Positions 34,501 to 42,679 of a stretch of DNA of 64,000 nt are shown here, piece after piece; the first letter of the stretch is position 1, and each line of letters begins with the position of its first letter. The notes below the pieces were generated by a model. The model worked only from the letters and a program-made list of their open reading frames with translations, was not told the DNA's origin and did no database searches. The DNA is from Cryomorphaceae bacterium 1068 (GTDB lineage: Bacteria > Bacteroidota > Bacteroidia > Flavobacteriales_D > Cryomorphaceae). A program made the translations under genes and the position numbers. Location: the NCBI GenBank assembly GCA_027214385.1, contig JAPVXR010000016.1:1-64000 (forward strand), read 5' to 3'.

Positions 34501-35018
34501 CTTATCCCGTCAAATGGCTTCTCTAATCCAACCACTTGCTTATTCATTCTGAGAGCACATTCTTCGAGGTATTCATCCAGTATCAATAGAGATGACTTGT
34601 CATCTTTTTTTTGGGACTCCCTTAAAAGCTGGTTTATTAGGAGAGGGTTCGCATTATCGACTTTGTCCAAATCGAGTTTTGTACGCTTTCTGAAGGCTTC
34701 TCTGATCTGAGTATATTCTTCTTCGTCAAATTGATCCTTAAACGCTGAGTTTTGTGTTTTTGAGAATCGTTTTTGCATGGCAGCTTCGAAGACATCGCTT
34801 CTGGACAATTCTTTAGCAAGTATTTCTGCAGAATCAAATGCAAGGAGCACAGAGTCACTGAAGTTGTAGACGCGCTCATCCGAGACGTGCATGGTCCCGA
34901 AAAGAAAAGAAGTCTTATCAAGTTCTTTTCCATCTATTCTCCAAAGCAATTCGTAATCACTCTGAGCGCAGGATAATAGACTTGTAAGGGTGAATACGGC
35001 GGCTACAATATATTTCAT
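31566..35018 (-). CDS. Giant TraB/GumN-family lipoprotein (1150 aa)
   Basis: The lipoprotein signal ends in lipobox LLSC (C17). Residues ~22-295 are a TraB/GumN domain (SFLFGTMHVSDERV; AVGASHLPGEYGLIEMLREKGYTV), a putative metal-dependent hydrolase fold whose bacterial members are about 300 residues long. Here an extra ~850 residues follow: a region with repeated beta-rich modules and Tyr/Asp-rich segments (about 300-760), then an alpha-helical repeat region (about 770-1080, helices ending LFSELFKKKKGKYTYNDF, ILESYFEKNHEDQS). I recognise no family for the extension. Promoter-like TATATTTC on the minus strand lies at 35038-35045. Transcribed alone. Confidence 0.82.
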   Translation of the reverse strand: MKYIVAAVFTLTSLLSCAQSDYELLWRIDGKELDKTSFLFGTMHVSDERVYNFSDSVLLAFDSAEILAKELSRSDVFEAAMQKRFSKTQNSAFKDQFDEEEYTQIREAFRKRTKLDLDKVDNANPLLINQLLRESQKKDDKSSLLILDEYLEECALRMNKQVVGLEKPFDGIRSGQEFSNSFEKEFFKMRLLTNMDSIFETYDKMQDNSFISKANLRIENYRDGKLPEFNMEENSRAMSTFAMKDRNTKMAQGLDSLMKKGSVFCAVGASHLPGEYGLIEMLREKGYTVEVVRADFTGEGKRLMKKYEKLPAGKIERLLQGFTAKMKGSTEEIEIPNSNMKMDLWQDRQTGMGQFAMVMEQGDIFSSPEKQLDLIVDNYRAQNKFEIKEIQDIEHQNVKGRQIDLSSPAGFDAIMWLFTTNGFAYIFMEMVNSSEDFKAKKSDFLQSIRFFPIDQLSTLSWNKEMSEIEQLKLKIQLPNPRVEMLNYPIPLEQGSFEYMRNSVITAVDRVDNYSISVNQYYYPVGYQPQTMDFTHSNMLDILLEATGGVSISKDTLQNNDQMYLYEVLNIADTGSIHVVSFVRGSLMNNIVLQTTGELDENQKSFLKNWEVTPWKKPEMVLLTNEYYEILGSGDISEFNEFYAYYSCVDSSIYQSILDVESGVSADIIVYTFNDLAYFENEDSLIQEFFIDTAYSNLISPLEKYRDGYTYAYEEKNGNLTSHVYLTWKNNMLFEISYNTAKDIDIHYTDSVFTSFKIIKENPESSFDIFSTKEDLIKSRLYSADTATYESALSSSTDYHFSEERAKDILKSLRDSTPTLFDNEWSYLGLLTNLYDHTSDTSLAPLKEIFEKNVKLESYVLGAFSEIESEESLNLFSELFKKKKGKYTYNDFAGFYTKKELVKTDYAALIELIETSKDDSYSVSILESYFEKNHEDQSLLAPYGGVFTSALRQMLDTINPKADYYIPVYTYVSLVELASYAGVSFKDMSGIVKSLNKTKNEQAEVLAYLIEIGMGADPKASELSNLKSDEDKLSILLEVLDLLGPKRFYSLIPKEEFCRLHIKNDFYYEEYGSCEVESIQNFNYTYKDQELEIYHLAYTSQYSESKELASCVLGKNDRLIYSTLYIGEADDSDPEKSKNLIIEDFEEYYNE

Positions 35019-35228
35019 AGTACTTTTTTAGAAAACCGAAATATAGGACCAATTTATTATTGGATCATAAAGAGAATGTAATGCAGAATTATGAAACGGA
35101 CGGACATCAAATTTAAATACACACATCCTTACCAAAGACCAATAATTTTTCAGTTATCTCCATTTAAGCCGGTTTTTATTTCAGCACCAATCGCCCGTTT
35201 TAATTGAGGATTTCAAGAAAGGCACACT

Positions 35229-35870
35229 TTACTTCACCAATCCCTCTCTTAAGGCTACGGCCACCGCGCCAGCGCTAGATTGCACCTTCAGCTTTCCATA
35301 AATCTTCGTGATGTGGCTATTTACCGTAGGGTAGGAGATGTGGCATTCCTCGGCGATCATCTTGTAGCTAAACCCTTTTACGAGAAGATTGAGAATCTCA
35401 GACTCTCGCTTGGTGAGATCAAAGTTGTTTCCCTTTTTTGAAGAGCCTTGTTTTTGGAACAGCTTGAGAACCTTAGCGGCAATAACAGGGGTCATCGGAG
35501 CGCCACCAACGAGTACCTCGCGAATTCCGTCGACTAGCTTCATGGGATTTGCCTGTTTTAAGATATACCCATCTGCACCTGCACAAATGGCTGCAAAGAT
35601 TTTATCATCATCTTCAAAAACGGTTTGCATGAGTATTTTCAGATCTGGATGAACCTTTCGAATTTCAAGTACTCCTTCTATTCCGTTTACATGTGGCATA
35701 TCAATATCCATCAGCACCACATCCGGATTAGATGATTCAATATCGGCAAGTACATTTCTGCAATCGTTGTAAAGGCCTACGCAATTTAAATCATCGATGG
35801 TCTCGAGCAGAAGAAAAAGTCCTTCACGCCGCTCAAGATTGTCATCAAATATGGCTACACGTGTTTTCAC
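35229..35870 (-). CDS. NarL/LuxR-type response regulator
   Basis: The 213-aa protein (GTG start at 35868-35870) has an N-terminal receiver with phospho-acceptor D55 in VVLMDIDMPHVNG and acidic pocket D9-D10 (AIFDDN), and a C-terminal LuxR-type HTH (LTKRESEILNLLVKGFSYKMIAEECHISYPTVNSHI, about 151-186). It is 44 bases downstream of the sensor kinase on the same strand, so the two form a two-component pair. The neighbouring divergent fibre/metallopeptidase operon is a candidate target (inference). Confidence 0.95.
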   Translation of the reverse strand: MKTRVAIFDDNLERREGLFLLLETIDDLNCVGLYNDCRNVLADIESSNPDVVLMDIDMPHVNGIEGVLEIRKVHPDLKILMQTVFEDDDKIFAAICAGADGYILKQANPMKLVDGIREVLVGGAPMTPVIAAKVLKLFQKQGSSKKGNNFDLTKRESEILNLLVKGFSYKMIAEECHISYPTVNSHITKIYGKLKVQSSAGAVAVALREGLVK

Positions 35871-35914
35871 AGTTTAAAATTCGCATTGTTTTGCGATCAT
35901 TCCTATCGTTGAAA

Positions 35915-38900
35915 CTAATGATTTGTGGGAACTTTTAAGTTTACCACTGTTCCAGTCTGAAGGTCGGAGGAAACTTCCAATTGACCTTTGATTCGCTCTG
36001 CTCTTCTTTTCATTCCTGCAAGTCCGTTTCCGCCTGATGAACGTCTGGGAGGATTTGCAAGGTCAAATCCTTTTCCGTCATCACTTATGGTAAGGATCAG
36101 TTTACCCGTTTTCACTACAAGTCGAATCTGCATTTCAGTAGCTTCGGAATACTTGGCAGCATTGTTTACCGCCTCTTTAAAAATTAGGTAGATCTCTTTT
36201 CTCTTGTCCATTCCAAGCTTTACCCTTTCTACAGCAGACTGAGAGTTAAAGTCAAGCTTTATACCTTTGGCTTCAGTCATTTCAGCAGCGAACGCGCGCA
36301 TTCTATTTACGACTTGTTCCATGCTGTCATTGTCCGATTTGATGGTCCATACCATATCATTCATCTTCTCCATGATACTTGACACATTGGTAATAATTCT
36401 ATCCAAGACAGGTTGGCTCTTAGGAGAAAGATCCTTCTCATTCGATTTCATCACCGCGCTGTAGAGAGAGATACTGCTCAGTGTTGAGCCGATCTCGTCG
36501 TGAAGGTCTTGGGCTATTTGGTTGCGCATTCGTTCTACTCGAAGGAGTTGGTTAAGACGGTAGCGGTAAAGGCTGTAGAATATACCGACTACAAATACTA
36601 AGATTAGGGCTCGGAACCACCAAGTGGCCCACCAAGGTGGGAGGACCTTAATTTTCAAGGTGCGAGCTATTTGGCTCCAGTTGCCCAGACTATTTCTACC
36701 CAGTACTTCGAATGTGTAATTTCCGGGGTCGAGATTGGTGTAAGTAGCTTCCCTAATATTCTTGGTCTCAATCCACTCATCATTCAAACCATTTAATCGA
36801 TACTTATAGGATTGTTTGGACCAATCCCCAAAATCAATTAAACCAAAACCGACGGTTATCATACTCTGATCATAGTTCAGAACAATTTCTTCCGTTAATT
36901 CGAATGGTTTTTGCAAAGTGAATTTTTCACCTACGTTTTCTGCTAAATACCCAATAGGTTCGTTGAAAATCCGCAGCTCACCTAAAACGACACCCGAGTG
37001 TGTCGTATCTGATATGAAGTCTTTTGGACCGAGAGAAGTGGTGCCTTCAATGCCTCCGAAGAATAGTCTCCCTTGGTCATCTTTAGAATATTGAAAACGG
37101 TTGAACTCATTTCCGTTAAGTCCATCAAATTTGGTGAATGTTTTAAACTGATTTTCGCGAGGATTGAATTGAGCCAAGCCGTAGTTTGTACTGAGCCATA
37201 AATTGCCATAGTTGTCAGGGAGGATGCCATTAACAAAGTTGTTTACAAGCCCGTTCTTTATCCCGTAAGATTTGATAGAATCAGTTGAGTAGTCAAGAGA
37301 ATGCAAACCTGAGCTTGTGGCAATCCATAGACGCTTTTCAGGCAGTTCAGGGTCTTTACAAATCGACAAGACATTGGCGCTACGTAAACCACTTTCTGTG
37401 TTGTAAATCTTCCACTCTTCGCTCGCAACGTTGTATACCATTAATCCTTGTCGGGTAGCGAACCAGATCCTATTCGGATATTCTGCCAAGTAGTCCTGGA
37501 TAAAGCGTTCTTGATCAATTTGTTTGACCTCTGGAAAGGGAGTTACGCTTAAGACGCTCGTTTCTGATCCCGTCTTCACCAGTGAATACTTATCCCCATC
37601 TTTAGCAACTAAATAAATGCTGTCATTCTGCCAATGAATGGCATTCAATACGTAATTGTAATTCGTGAGGTTTGTTTTGAGGGAGTCGTAATTGTCGTCC
37701 TCATCGGGGTATAGTTTATATCTGTAAAGAGATTGGCCGACGTCAACGGTGTCGGAATAGAACCAGATGTAATTTTCATCATCCGTAAACGGGAAGAAAG
37801 ACCTCGACAACTTACTTCGTTCTTTTGCCTTCGCCAGTCTTTTATTCTCGGGATTTTGCCAAGCCCTATAGACATTACTGGAATAATGGGCTCTCTTTTC
37901 AGGCATTTCTATTCTCAAACCCCAGCAAGGGTGTGTAGTTTTTATGGTATGTCTGGCAAAGCGTATATGGTTGACAGATAATTTGCCCAAGCCATGACCA
38001 CCTGAGGTTAGCCATATATTACCCGTTTTATCTTCAAATCTAAAACTCATGTTTCTGCTATCAGAACTCAATCGATAGATCTGAGATGACTGAAGCGAAT
38101 CCCATTTTTCCAAATGGCCTTCACCAAAATTCAGCCATAGATTGTTTTTATTATCAATGAATTTGGAAGCTTTATTCCAATTGGTAGCAGCTTGTGGAAA
38201 TATCAGTTGAAGATTAGGGCTTCTGTTATTCCATTTAAAAATACCAGTACCCGAGACGTCAATATAAACCTCTCCCGGTTCAGCGTTTTCAAAAAATTTA
38301 ATGGATTGATCGGCAGGGAAGATATCAGATAAATCAACTGTCTGATGAACTGTAGGTTCTAATCCATTATGTGGTTCGAAGACTGTCAATCTTTGGGCCG
38401 AATCAACGGAGAAAAACATACCATTTGAAGAAAAGTACCACGAATAGCTATTCTTTCCATTGGATCTTTTTAAGCACTTGAGAAAGTGATTAATTATTTC
38501 AGATCCATTCTCGAAGCTATTTTCAAATGGAATTCCAACGAATGGTAGTTCTTGCTCAGTGCTCAGGTTATTAACAACTACCACATACGATTTGTCGAGA
38601 TGAAATCGAGAAGTTCCTACCAATAAACTATCCGTAGACCATAGTCTGCCAGGCTCTTGAATTCTCTTTCCGTCTTGATCAAAGATTTCAATGAAGCCTT
38701 CAATTGATGGATTGAAATAACATAGCCCATCGTTTTGTGTGGATACCCAAAGTCGTTTTTCCTTGTCTATGAATAGATCAACTATATAGTCACCTGGTAA
38801 TGTAAACGGGGTTTGGTCATCATTCTTGAATTGTTTAAAAGAATTCCCGTCAAACCTGTTTAAACCTCCTTTGGTGCCGACCCATATATAACCCTTCTCA

Positions 38901-39061
38901 TCCTGAATCACAGAAGTAACCAAACTTTGTGATAGCCCGTCTTCAATACCATAAATCTCAAAGGAGAGATTGAGAGTATCAAACAAGCCAGACTCGGTTT
39001 GGGCGGTAGTGACCTTAGATAAACAGATTAGGAAGAAAAGGAGACTAAATGCTCTGGACAT
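35915..39061 (-). CDS. Sensor histidine kinase with two-component-propeller sensor domain
   Basis: The 1048-aa protein starts MSRAFSLLFFLICLSKVTTAQ, a signal/anchor peptide; an upstream ATG at 39101-39103 would add 14 residues. Residues ~25-700 are two-component propeller repeats (GLSQSLVTSVIQDEKGYIWVGTKGGLNRFDG is the hallmark first blade). A Y_Y_Y domain follows (~730-790), then one membrane helix (~807-827), a HisKA_3 dimerisation domain with phosphoacceptor H854 (QDLHDEIGSTLSSI), and a C-terminal HATPase (DDGKGFD, GGNGLAGMKRR). It is a periplasmic ligand sensor, not a hybrid: its receiver is the separate regulator downstream. It is divergent from the second fibre gene, 123 bases away. Confidence 0.94.
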   Translation of the reverse strand: MSRAFSLLFFLICLSKVTTAQTESGLFDTLNLSFEIYGIEDGLSQSLVTSVIQDEKGYIWVGTKGGLNRFDGNSFKQFKNDDQTPFTLPGDYIVDLFIDKEKRLWVSTQNDGLCYFNPSIEGFIEIFDQDGKRIQEPGRLWSTDSLLVGTSRFHLDKSYVVVVNNLSTEQELPFVGIPFENSFENGSEIINHFLKCLKRSNGKNSYSWYFSSNGMFFSVDSAQRLTVFEPHNGLEPTVHQTVDLSDIFPADQSIKFFENAEPGEVYIDVSGTGIFKWNNRSPNLQLIFPQAATNWNKASKFIDNKNNLWLNFGEGHLEKWDSLQSSQIYRLSSDSRNMSFRFEDKTGNIWLTSGGHGLGKLSVNHIRFARHTIKTTHPCWGLRIEMPEKRAHYSSNVYRAWQNPENKRLAKAKERSKLSRSFFPFTDDENYIWFYSDTVDVGQSLYRYKLYPDEDDNYDSLKTNLTNYNYVLNAIHWQNDSIYLVAKDGDKYSLVKTGSETSVLSVTPFPEVKQIDQERFIQDYLAEYPNRIWFATRQGLMVYNVASEEWKIYNTESGLRSANVLSICKDPELPEKRLWIATSSGLHSLDYSTDSIKSYGIKNGLVNNFVNGILPDNYGNLWLSTNYGLAQFNPRENQFKTFTKFDGLNGNEFNRFQYSKDDQGRLFFGGIEGTTSLGPKDFISDTTHSGVVLGELRIFNEPIGYLAENVGEKFTLQKPFELTEEIVLNYDQSMITVGFGLIDFGDWSKQSYKYRLNGLNDEWIETKNIREATYTNLDPGNYTFEVLGRNSLGNWSQIARTLKIKVLPPWWATWWFRALILVFVVGIFYSLYRYRLNQLLRVERMRNQIAQDLHDEIGSTLSSISLYSAVMKSNEKDLSPKSQPVLDRIITNVSSIMEKMNDMVWTIKSDNDSMEQVVNRMRAFAAEMTEAKGIKLDFNSQSAVERVKLGMDKRKEIYLIFKEAVNNAAKYSEATEMQIRLVVKTGKLILTISDDGKGFDLANPPRRSSGGNGLAGMKRRAERIKGQLEVSSDLQTGTVVNLKVPTNH

Positions 39062-39184
39062 GTGTGGAAATAACATCAACTCCGTAAAGTAATGACAATG
39101 CAATGAATCATAAAATCATTGGAATCAATGATTGATTAAATAGTTACTCAGCCTCACTTTTACCAAAAAATTAAATCCAACAAA
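39062..39184. other. Divergent promoter region between sensor kinase and fibre gene
   Basis: A 123-base AT-rich gap separates the minus-strand kinase from the plus-strand fibre gene. CACTTTTACC (39152-39161) is a weak -7-like sequence for the rightward gene. ATCATTGG/CAATGATT-like inverted sequence near 39112-39130 is suggestive of an operator but imperfect. Confidence 0.35.
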
Positions 39185-40795
39185 ATGAAGGCAATAGTAA
39201 CCAATCGAATTTTTACCATAGTTGCAGTAGTGGTTTTTGCGTTTAGCGCTAAGGCTCAAACAAGTAATATTGGCCCAAACCAATACGCGTTCCAATTCAC
39301 AGGCGATCCTGATTTCGGGCTATACTTTAATGCCGACGATAGCCGATATGAATTTTTGAATGGCTCAGCAACACCGATTTTCGGCTTTAGCGCTGGCTCT
39401 GGCCAAATGACGACTAACCTTCAGTTTAGTCCAAGTTCGGATTTGCTGATTGGCAATAATCGATATGCTTTCCGCGCGGCGAGCAATCCGAATTTTGGTC
39501 TTTTGTTTAGTTCTACCAGTACCGAATATCAATTCTTAAATAACTCCGCGGAGCCTATTTTTGCAATTAATGCCAATACAGGTCGGTATGCTTCCGATAT
39601 ACGATTTAATTCAGGCAAGGGCGTGTTAGTGGATCCTAATACCTACGCTTTACGATCTGCAGTAGTTCCTGATGCGGGTTTTTACTTTGGTGGTCCTGAT
39701 TTTGAGATACGCGGTTTGACGGGCGCCCCGATGATGAGGATTAATACGTCTTCAGGGAACACGGTTATTGCGGGAAGCCTAAAACTGGGAGACGGTGGCT
39801 TGGAAGAAGAAGGTGCCATTCGCTATGTAAGCGGTGAATTTGAGGGCTATGACGGCTCGATTTGGAAAAATTTATCCCAAATCGGTAGCGGCTCAAGTCT
39901 TTGGAGTCAAAATGGAGCTGATGCTTTCTATACAGCGGGTAATGTTGGAATTGGGACATCTACACCTTTGGAGAAGTTAACACTAGAGAGCGGAGAAGGT
40001 GAAAATGCGGCTTTTGGTGTGTATAGAGGTACGAAACGAGTTGCTTTTATAGGGGATGGCTCTGGAGGAGGAGAAACTGGGACAATCTATCTAGGAAACA
40101 ATGAAGGCATAACTACACACCGTTTTTTGGCTAATGGAGGAGCAAACTATATCAATGCCGGTAATCTCGGGATAGGTACCACTTCTCCTTCTGCACCCTT
40201 AGATATTGAAAGTGAAAATGGGAATATGCTGGAAGTCAGAAACCCTACAGGGGGCACCAGTTATCAGGATTTTTACTCCGGGACAAATGGCCAGCTGACT
40301 GTTGGTCTAGTCGGAGGTGGAAACGGCGAACAAGTTGGACAAGCCATTTTTTGGAATCGGAAAAATGCGCGCTTGAATTTTGGCACCAACAATCAAGCGC
40401 GTATGACTATAAGGAATAATGGTAATGTGGGAATAGGCACTGAGACACCAAATGCCAAGTTTCACGTAATTGGTGATGCGTACATAGATGGTAAGGTCTG
40501 GGGACGAGAAGTAGAGGTAACCCTGGCTTCCTTTCCTGATTACGTTTTCAAGGCAGATTACGACTTGATGAGTCTTTCTGAAGTGGATGCCTTTATCCAA
40601 GAAAACGGTCACCTACCCAATATGCCTACCGAAGCAGAAGTAGTGGAAAACGGCCTGAACCTGGGAGAGATGAATGTGAAGCTAGTAGAGAAAGTAGAAG
40701 AGCTAACCCTTCACTTGATTGAGAAGGAGAAGCAGTACGAAGCATTGCAGTCGCGATTGGAGATGCTCGAAAAAGCTATTCTAAACCAAGACTAA
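39185..40795 (+). CDS. Secreted fibre-like protein with three 60-aa repeats (copy 2)
   Basis: The 536-aa product has a signal peptide ending AKAQ (~25). The three repeats have the same exact 60-residue period as in copy 1: NQYAFQF (Y34), NRYAFRA (Y94) and NTYALRS (Y154), each followed by D/N-P-[DN]-F-G-L or the third-unit form VPDAGFYF. Then FEGYDGSIW (~219) and, instead of the collagen-like stretch, three VGIGT-type units (GNVGIGTSTP, GNLGIGTTSP, GNVGIGTETP). The C-terminal FPDYVFKADYDLMSL, GHLPNMPTEAEV and GEMNVKLVEKVEELTLHLIEKEK coiled-coil tail is shared with copy 1. It is followed 56 bases later by a T9SS metallopeptidase, as copy 1 is by its own. The divergent two-component system lies upstream. 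Confidence 0.85.
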   Translation: MKAIVTNRIFTIVAVVVFAFSAKAQTSNIGPNQYAFQFTGDPDFGLYFNADDSRYEFLNGSATPIFGFSAGSGQMTTNLQFSPSSDLLIGNNRYAFRAASNPNFGLLFSSTSTEYQFLNNSAEPIFAINANTGRYASDIRFNSGKGVLVDPNTYALRSAVVPDAGFYFGGPDFEIRGLTGAPMMRINTSSGNTVIAGSLKLGDGGLEEEGAIRYVSGEFEGYDGSIWKNLSQIGSGSSLWSQNGADAFYTAGNVGIGTSTPLEKLTLESGEGENAAFGVYRGTKRVAFIGDGSGGGETGTIYLGNNEGITTHRFLANGGANYINAGNLGIGTTSPSAPLDIESENGNMLEVRNPTGGTSYQDFYSGTNGQLTVGLVGGGNGEQVGQAIFWNRKNARLNFGTNNQARMTIRNNGNVGIGTETPNAKFHVIGDAYIDGKVWGREVEVTLASFPDYVFKADYDLMSLSEVDAFIQENGHLPNMPTEAEVVENGLNLGEMNVKLVEKVEELTLHLIEKEKQYEALQSRLEMLEKAILNQD

Positions 40796-40851
40796 TCATG
40801 ATTGATAAGGAAAACCTTTCCTATCATTTTATTCACTAAAACATTTCAATC

Positions 40852-42336
40852 ATGAAAAATAGAATAGTACATAGTTGGCCAATACTGGTGATGGCACTAT
40901 TGGTTTCCTTATTCCCTCACTTGGCGGAAGCCCAAGAGGGGTGTAGAACTCAATTTCGAAATCAAGCAGAAACAGCTGCCTATGCAGAACGGCATAAAAA
41001 CTTCCTGCAGAATAGGGACGAAGCTAAAAGTTCCATTTCAGAAACGAAATTCATCCCGGTTCATTGGCATTTTGCTGATGGGATAGCTTGGTCACCTCCA
41101 TATAGCGAGGCAAGAGCTGCATTAGCAAGGGCCAATAATGCATTTTCGGAAACGAATATTCGATTTTATGAATGTGGTACCAGCGTTATCGGTGCTAATT
41201 GGTACTCATTTGAATCCGAATCCGAAGAGGGTGCAATGATTAATACGCATAACATCGCGGGAGTTCTTAATGTTTATGTCGTTAATGAAATCGAAGACGG
41301 GGGTTGTGGATATGCAAACTTTCCAGGTACCGATCCTCCTAATAGCAATAACGGAAATAATTTTGTGGTGATGGATATTGATTGCATGGACGAAGACGGA
41401 GACACAACTCTAGAACATGAGTTTGGACATATTTTTGACCTGGCACATACCCATGAAACAGCATGGGGCCAAGAGTTGGTCACTAGAACCGGGCCTACGG
41501 CCAACTGCACTTCAACAGGTGATCGATTTTGTGACACACCTGCAGATCCTAATATAAGTGGCGATGTATCATCAAGCTGTGTTTACACAGGAGGTGGTGC
41601 AGATGCCAATGGAGATAGCTATGTTCCTTCTACTTCAAACATAATGTCCTACAGCAGGAAAGAGTGCCGAACCGATTTTACTCCTTCACAAATCGCGAAA
41701 ATGAACTATTCTGTTTCTCCTAATGGTGACCCTGATCGCAACAGCTTAACCTGTGCAAGTTGCTCTACAATTGATTTAGATGCTCTTTTGCCACTTAACT
41801 TTCCAATTGTCGGATTCATCGTTTCATCTTATTTATTGGATGGGGAAATATTCAGCAATGTGAATATAACTGAATCTAATTCGACAGGAGATAATTTGGT
41901 TTTGGTATCCACAGAGAGGGTAGTCCTTACGCCTGGTTTCTCTTTTAGTTCCGTGAATAACCCATCAATGAATTTTTATGCCGTAGTTGATGAATGCGGT
42001 GGTGGAGGAGCAGCTTTGACAGATCAAGGAACTGATACCGATGATAATTCATTTCTAGCAAATCATCATGCGTTTAATACAGAATTCAATAAGGTCTATC
42101 CTAATCCAACATCAGGTTTGGCATTTATGGAAGTCAGTGTTTTCAAAGAAACTGTGATTACCATTCGTGTTATAGATGCCCTTGGACGACAAGTGATGGC
42201 TGAAGTGAGAGGTTTGTCAAAAGGTGAGAATACAGTTCAGCTCAACACTGAAACCTTGAATCAAGGCCTGTACCTAATCAACATTTCAGATGTGCACGGC
42301 TTGAACCAAACCCTCAAACTCCAGAAAATCGACTAA
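40852..42336 (+). CDS. T9SS-secreted pappalysin-like (M43B-type) zinc metallopeptidase
   Basis: The 494-aa precursor has a signal peptide (~1-27, ending AEAQ), a short N-terminal pro-region, and an M43B-like catalytic domain with CGYANFPGT, the zinc motif HEFGHIFDLAHTH (H189, E190, H193, H199), CDTPADPN, and a Met-turn region SNIMSYSRKECRTDFTPSQIAKM. Residue D196 stands where the family motif HExxHxxGxxH has Gly. A T9SS type A sorting domain follows (from ~415: KVYPNPTSGLAFMEV, GLYLINISD) ending TLKLQKID, the same last eight residues as the enzyme at 13693. Downstream partner of the fibre-like gene in module copy 2. Confidence 0.9.
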   Translation: MKNRIVHSWPILVMALLVSLFPHLAEAQEGCRTQFRNQAETAAYAERHKNFLQNRDEAKSSISETKFIPVHWHFADGIAWSPPYSEARAALARANNAFSETNIRFYECGTSVIGANWYSFESESEEGAMINTHNIAGVLNVYVVNEIEDGGCGYANFPGTDPPNSNNGNNFVVMDIDCMDEDGDTTLEHEFGHIFDLAHTHETAWGQELVTRTGPTANCTSTGDRFCDTPADPNISGDVSSSCVYTGGGADANGDSYVPSTSNIMSYSRKECRTDFTPSQIAKMNYSVSPNGDPDRNSLTCASCSTIDLDALLPLNFPIVGFIVSSYLLDGEIFSNVNITESNSTGDNLVLVSTERVVLTPGFSFSSVNNPSMNFYAVVDECGGGGAALTDQGTDTDDNSFLANHHAFNTEFNKVYPNPTSGLAFMEVSVFKETVITIRVIDALGRQVMAEVRGLSKGENTVQLNTETLNQGLYLINISDVHGLNQTLKLQKID

Positions 42337-42374
42337 ACATTCTTCTCAACAGAAGACGGGCTAACCAACCCCTT

Positions 42375-42403
42375 AAAGCCGGCAGAAATGCCGGCTTTTT
42401 TTA
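42375..42403 (+). terminator. Rho-independent terminator of module copy 2
   Basis: A perfect 10-bp stem (42375-42384 with 42389-42398) with a 4-base GAAA loop is followed by T-rich sequence. Confidence 0.88.
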
Positions 42404-42679
42404 CGTTCATTTTTAAAAAACACCAATAGCGAGAAATGCTTGATGCCCTGATACAAAATATGCCATTCCTTGGTTGTCAGCCCAAAAGCGCTATATTTAA
42501 CACAACCAAATACTCGTTATGACCCCCTTAAATCTAACTACAGACCTTGGCCCGTCGCGCCGTACCCTAACTTTTCTTATCGTTCTTACTCAGAATTCCG
42601 CCTGAATTAGGGTCCTGCCTATTTGCAAGGCAAGATGAGAAATAGCTAAGCCAACAACCGCATAACCAAAATCTTTCAA
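42404..42679. other. Long leader region before the envelope operon
   Basis: About 275 bases between a terminator and the amidase gene. TATATTTA (42492-42499) is a -7-like box. A 28-codon frame (ATG 42519 to TGA 42603-42605, MTPLNLTTDLGPSRRTLTFL...) begins shortly after it, so the operon may have a ~180-base leader with a small ORF. No riboswitch or terminator fold was recognised. Confidence 0.4.
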
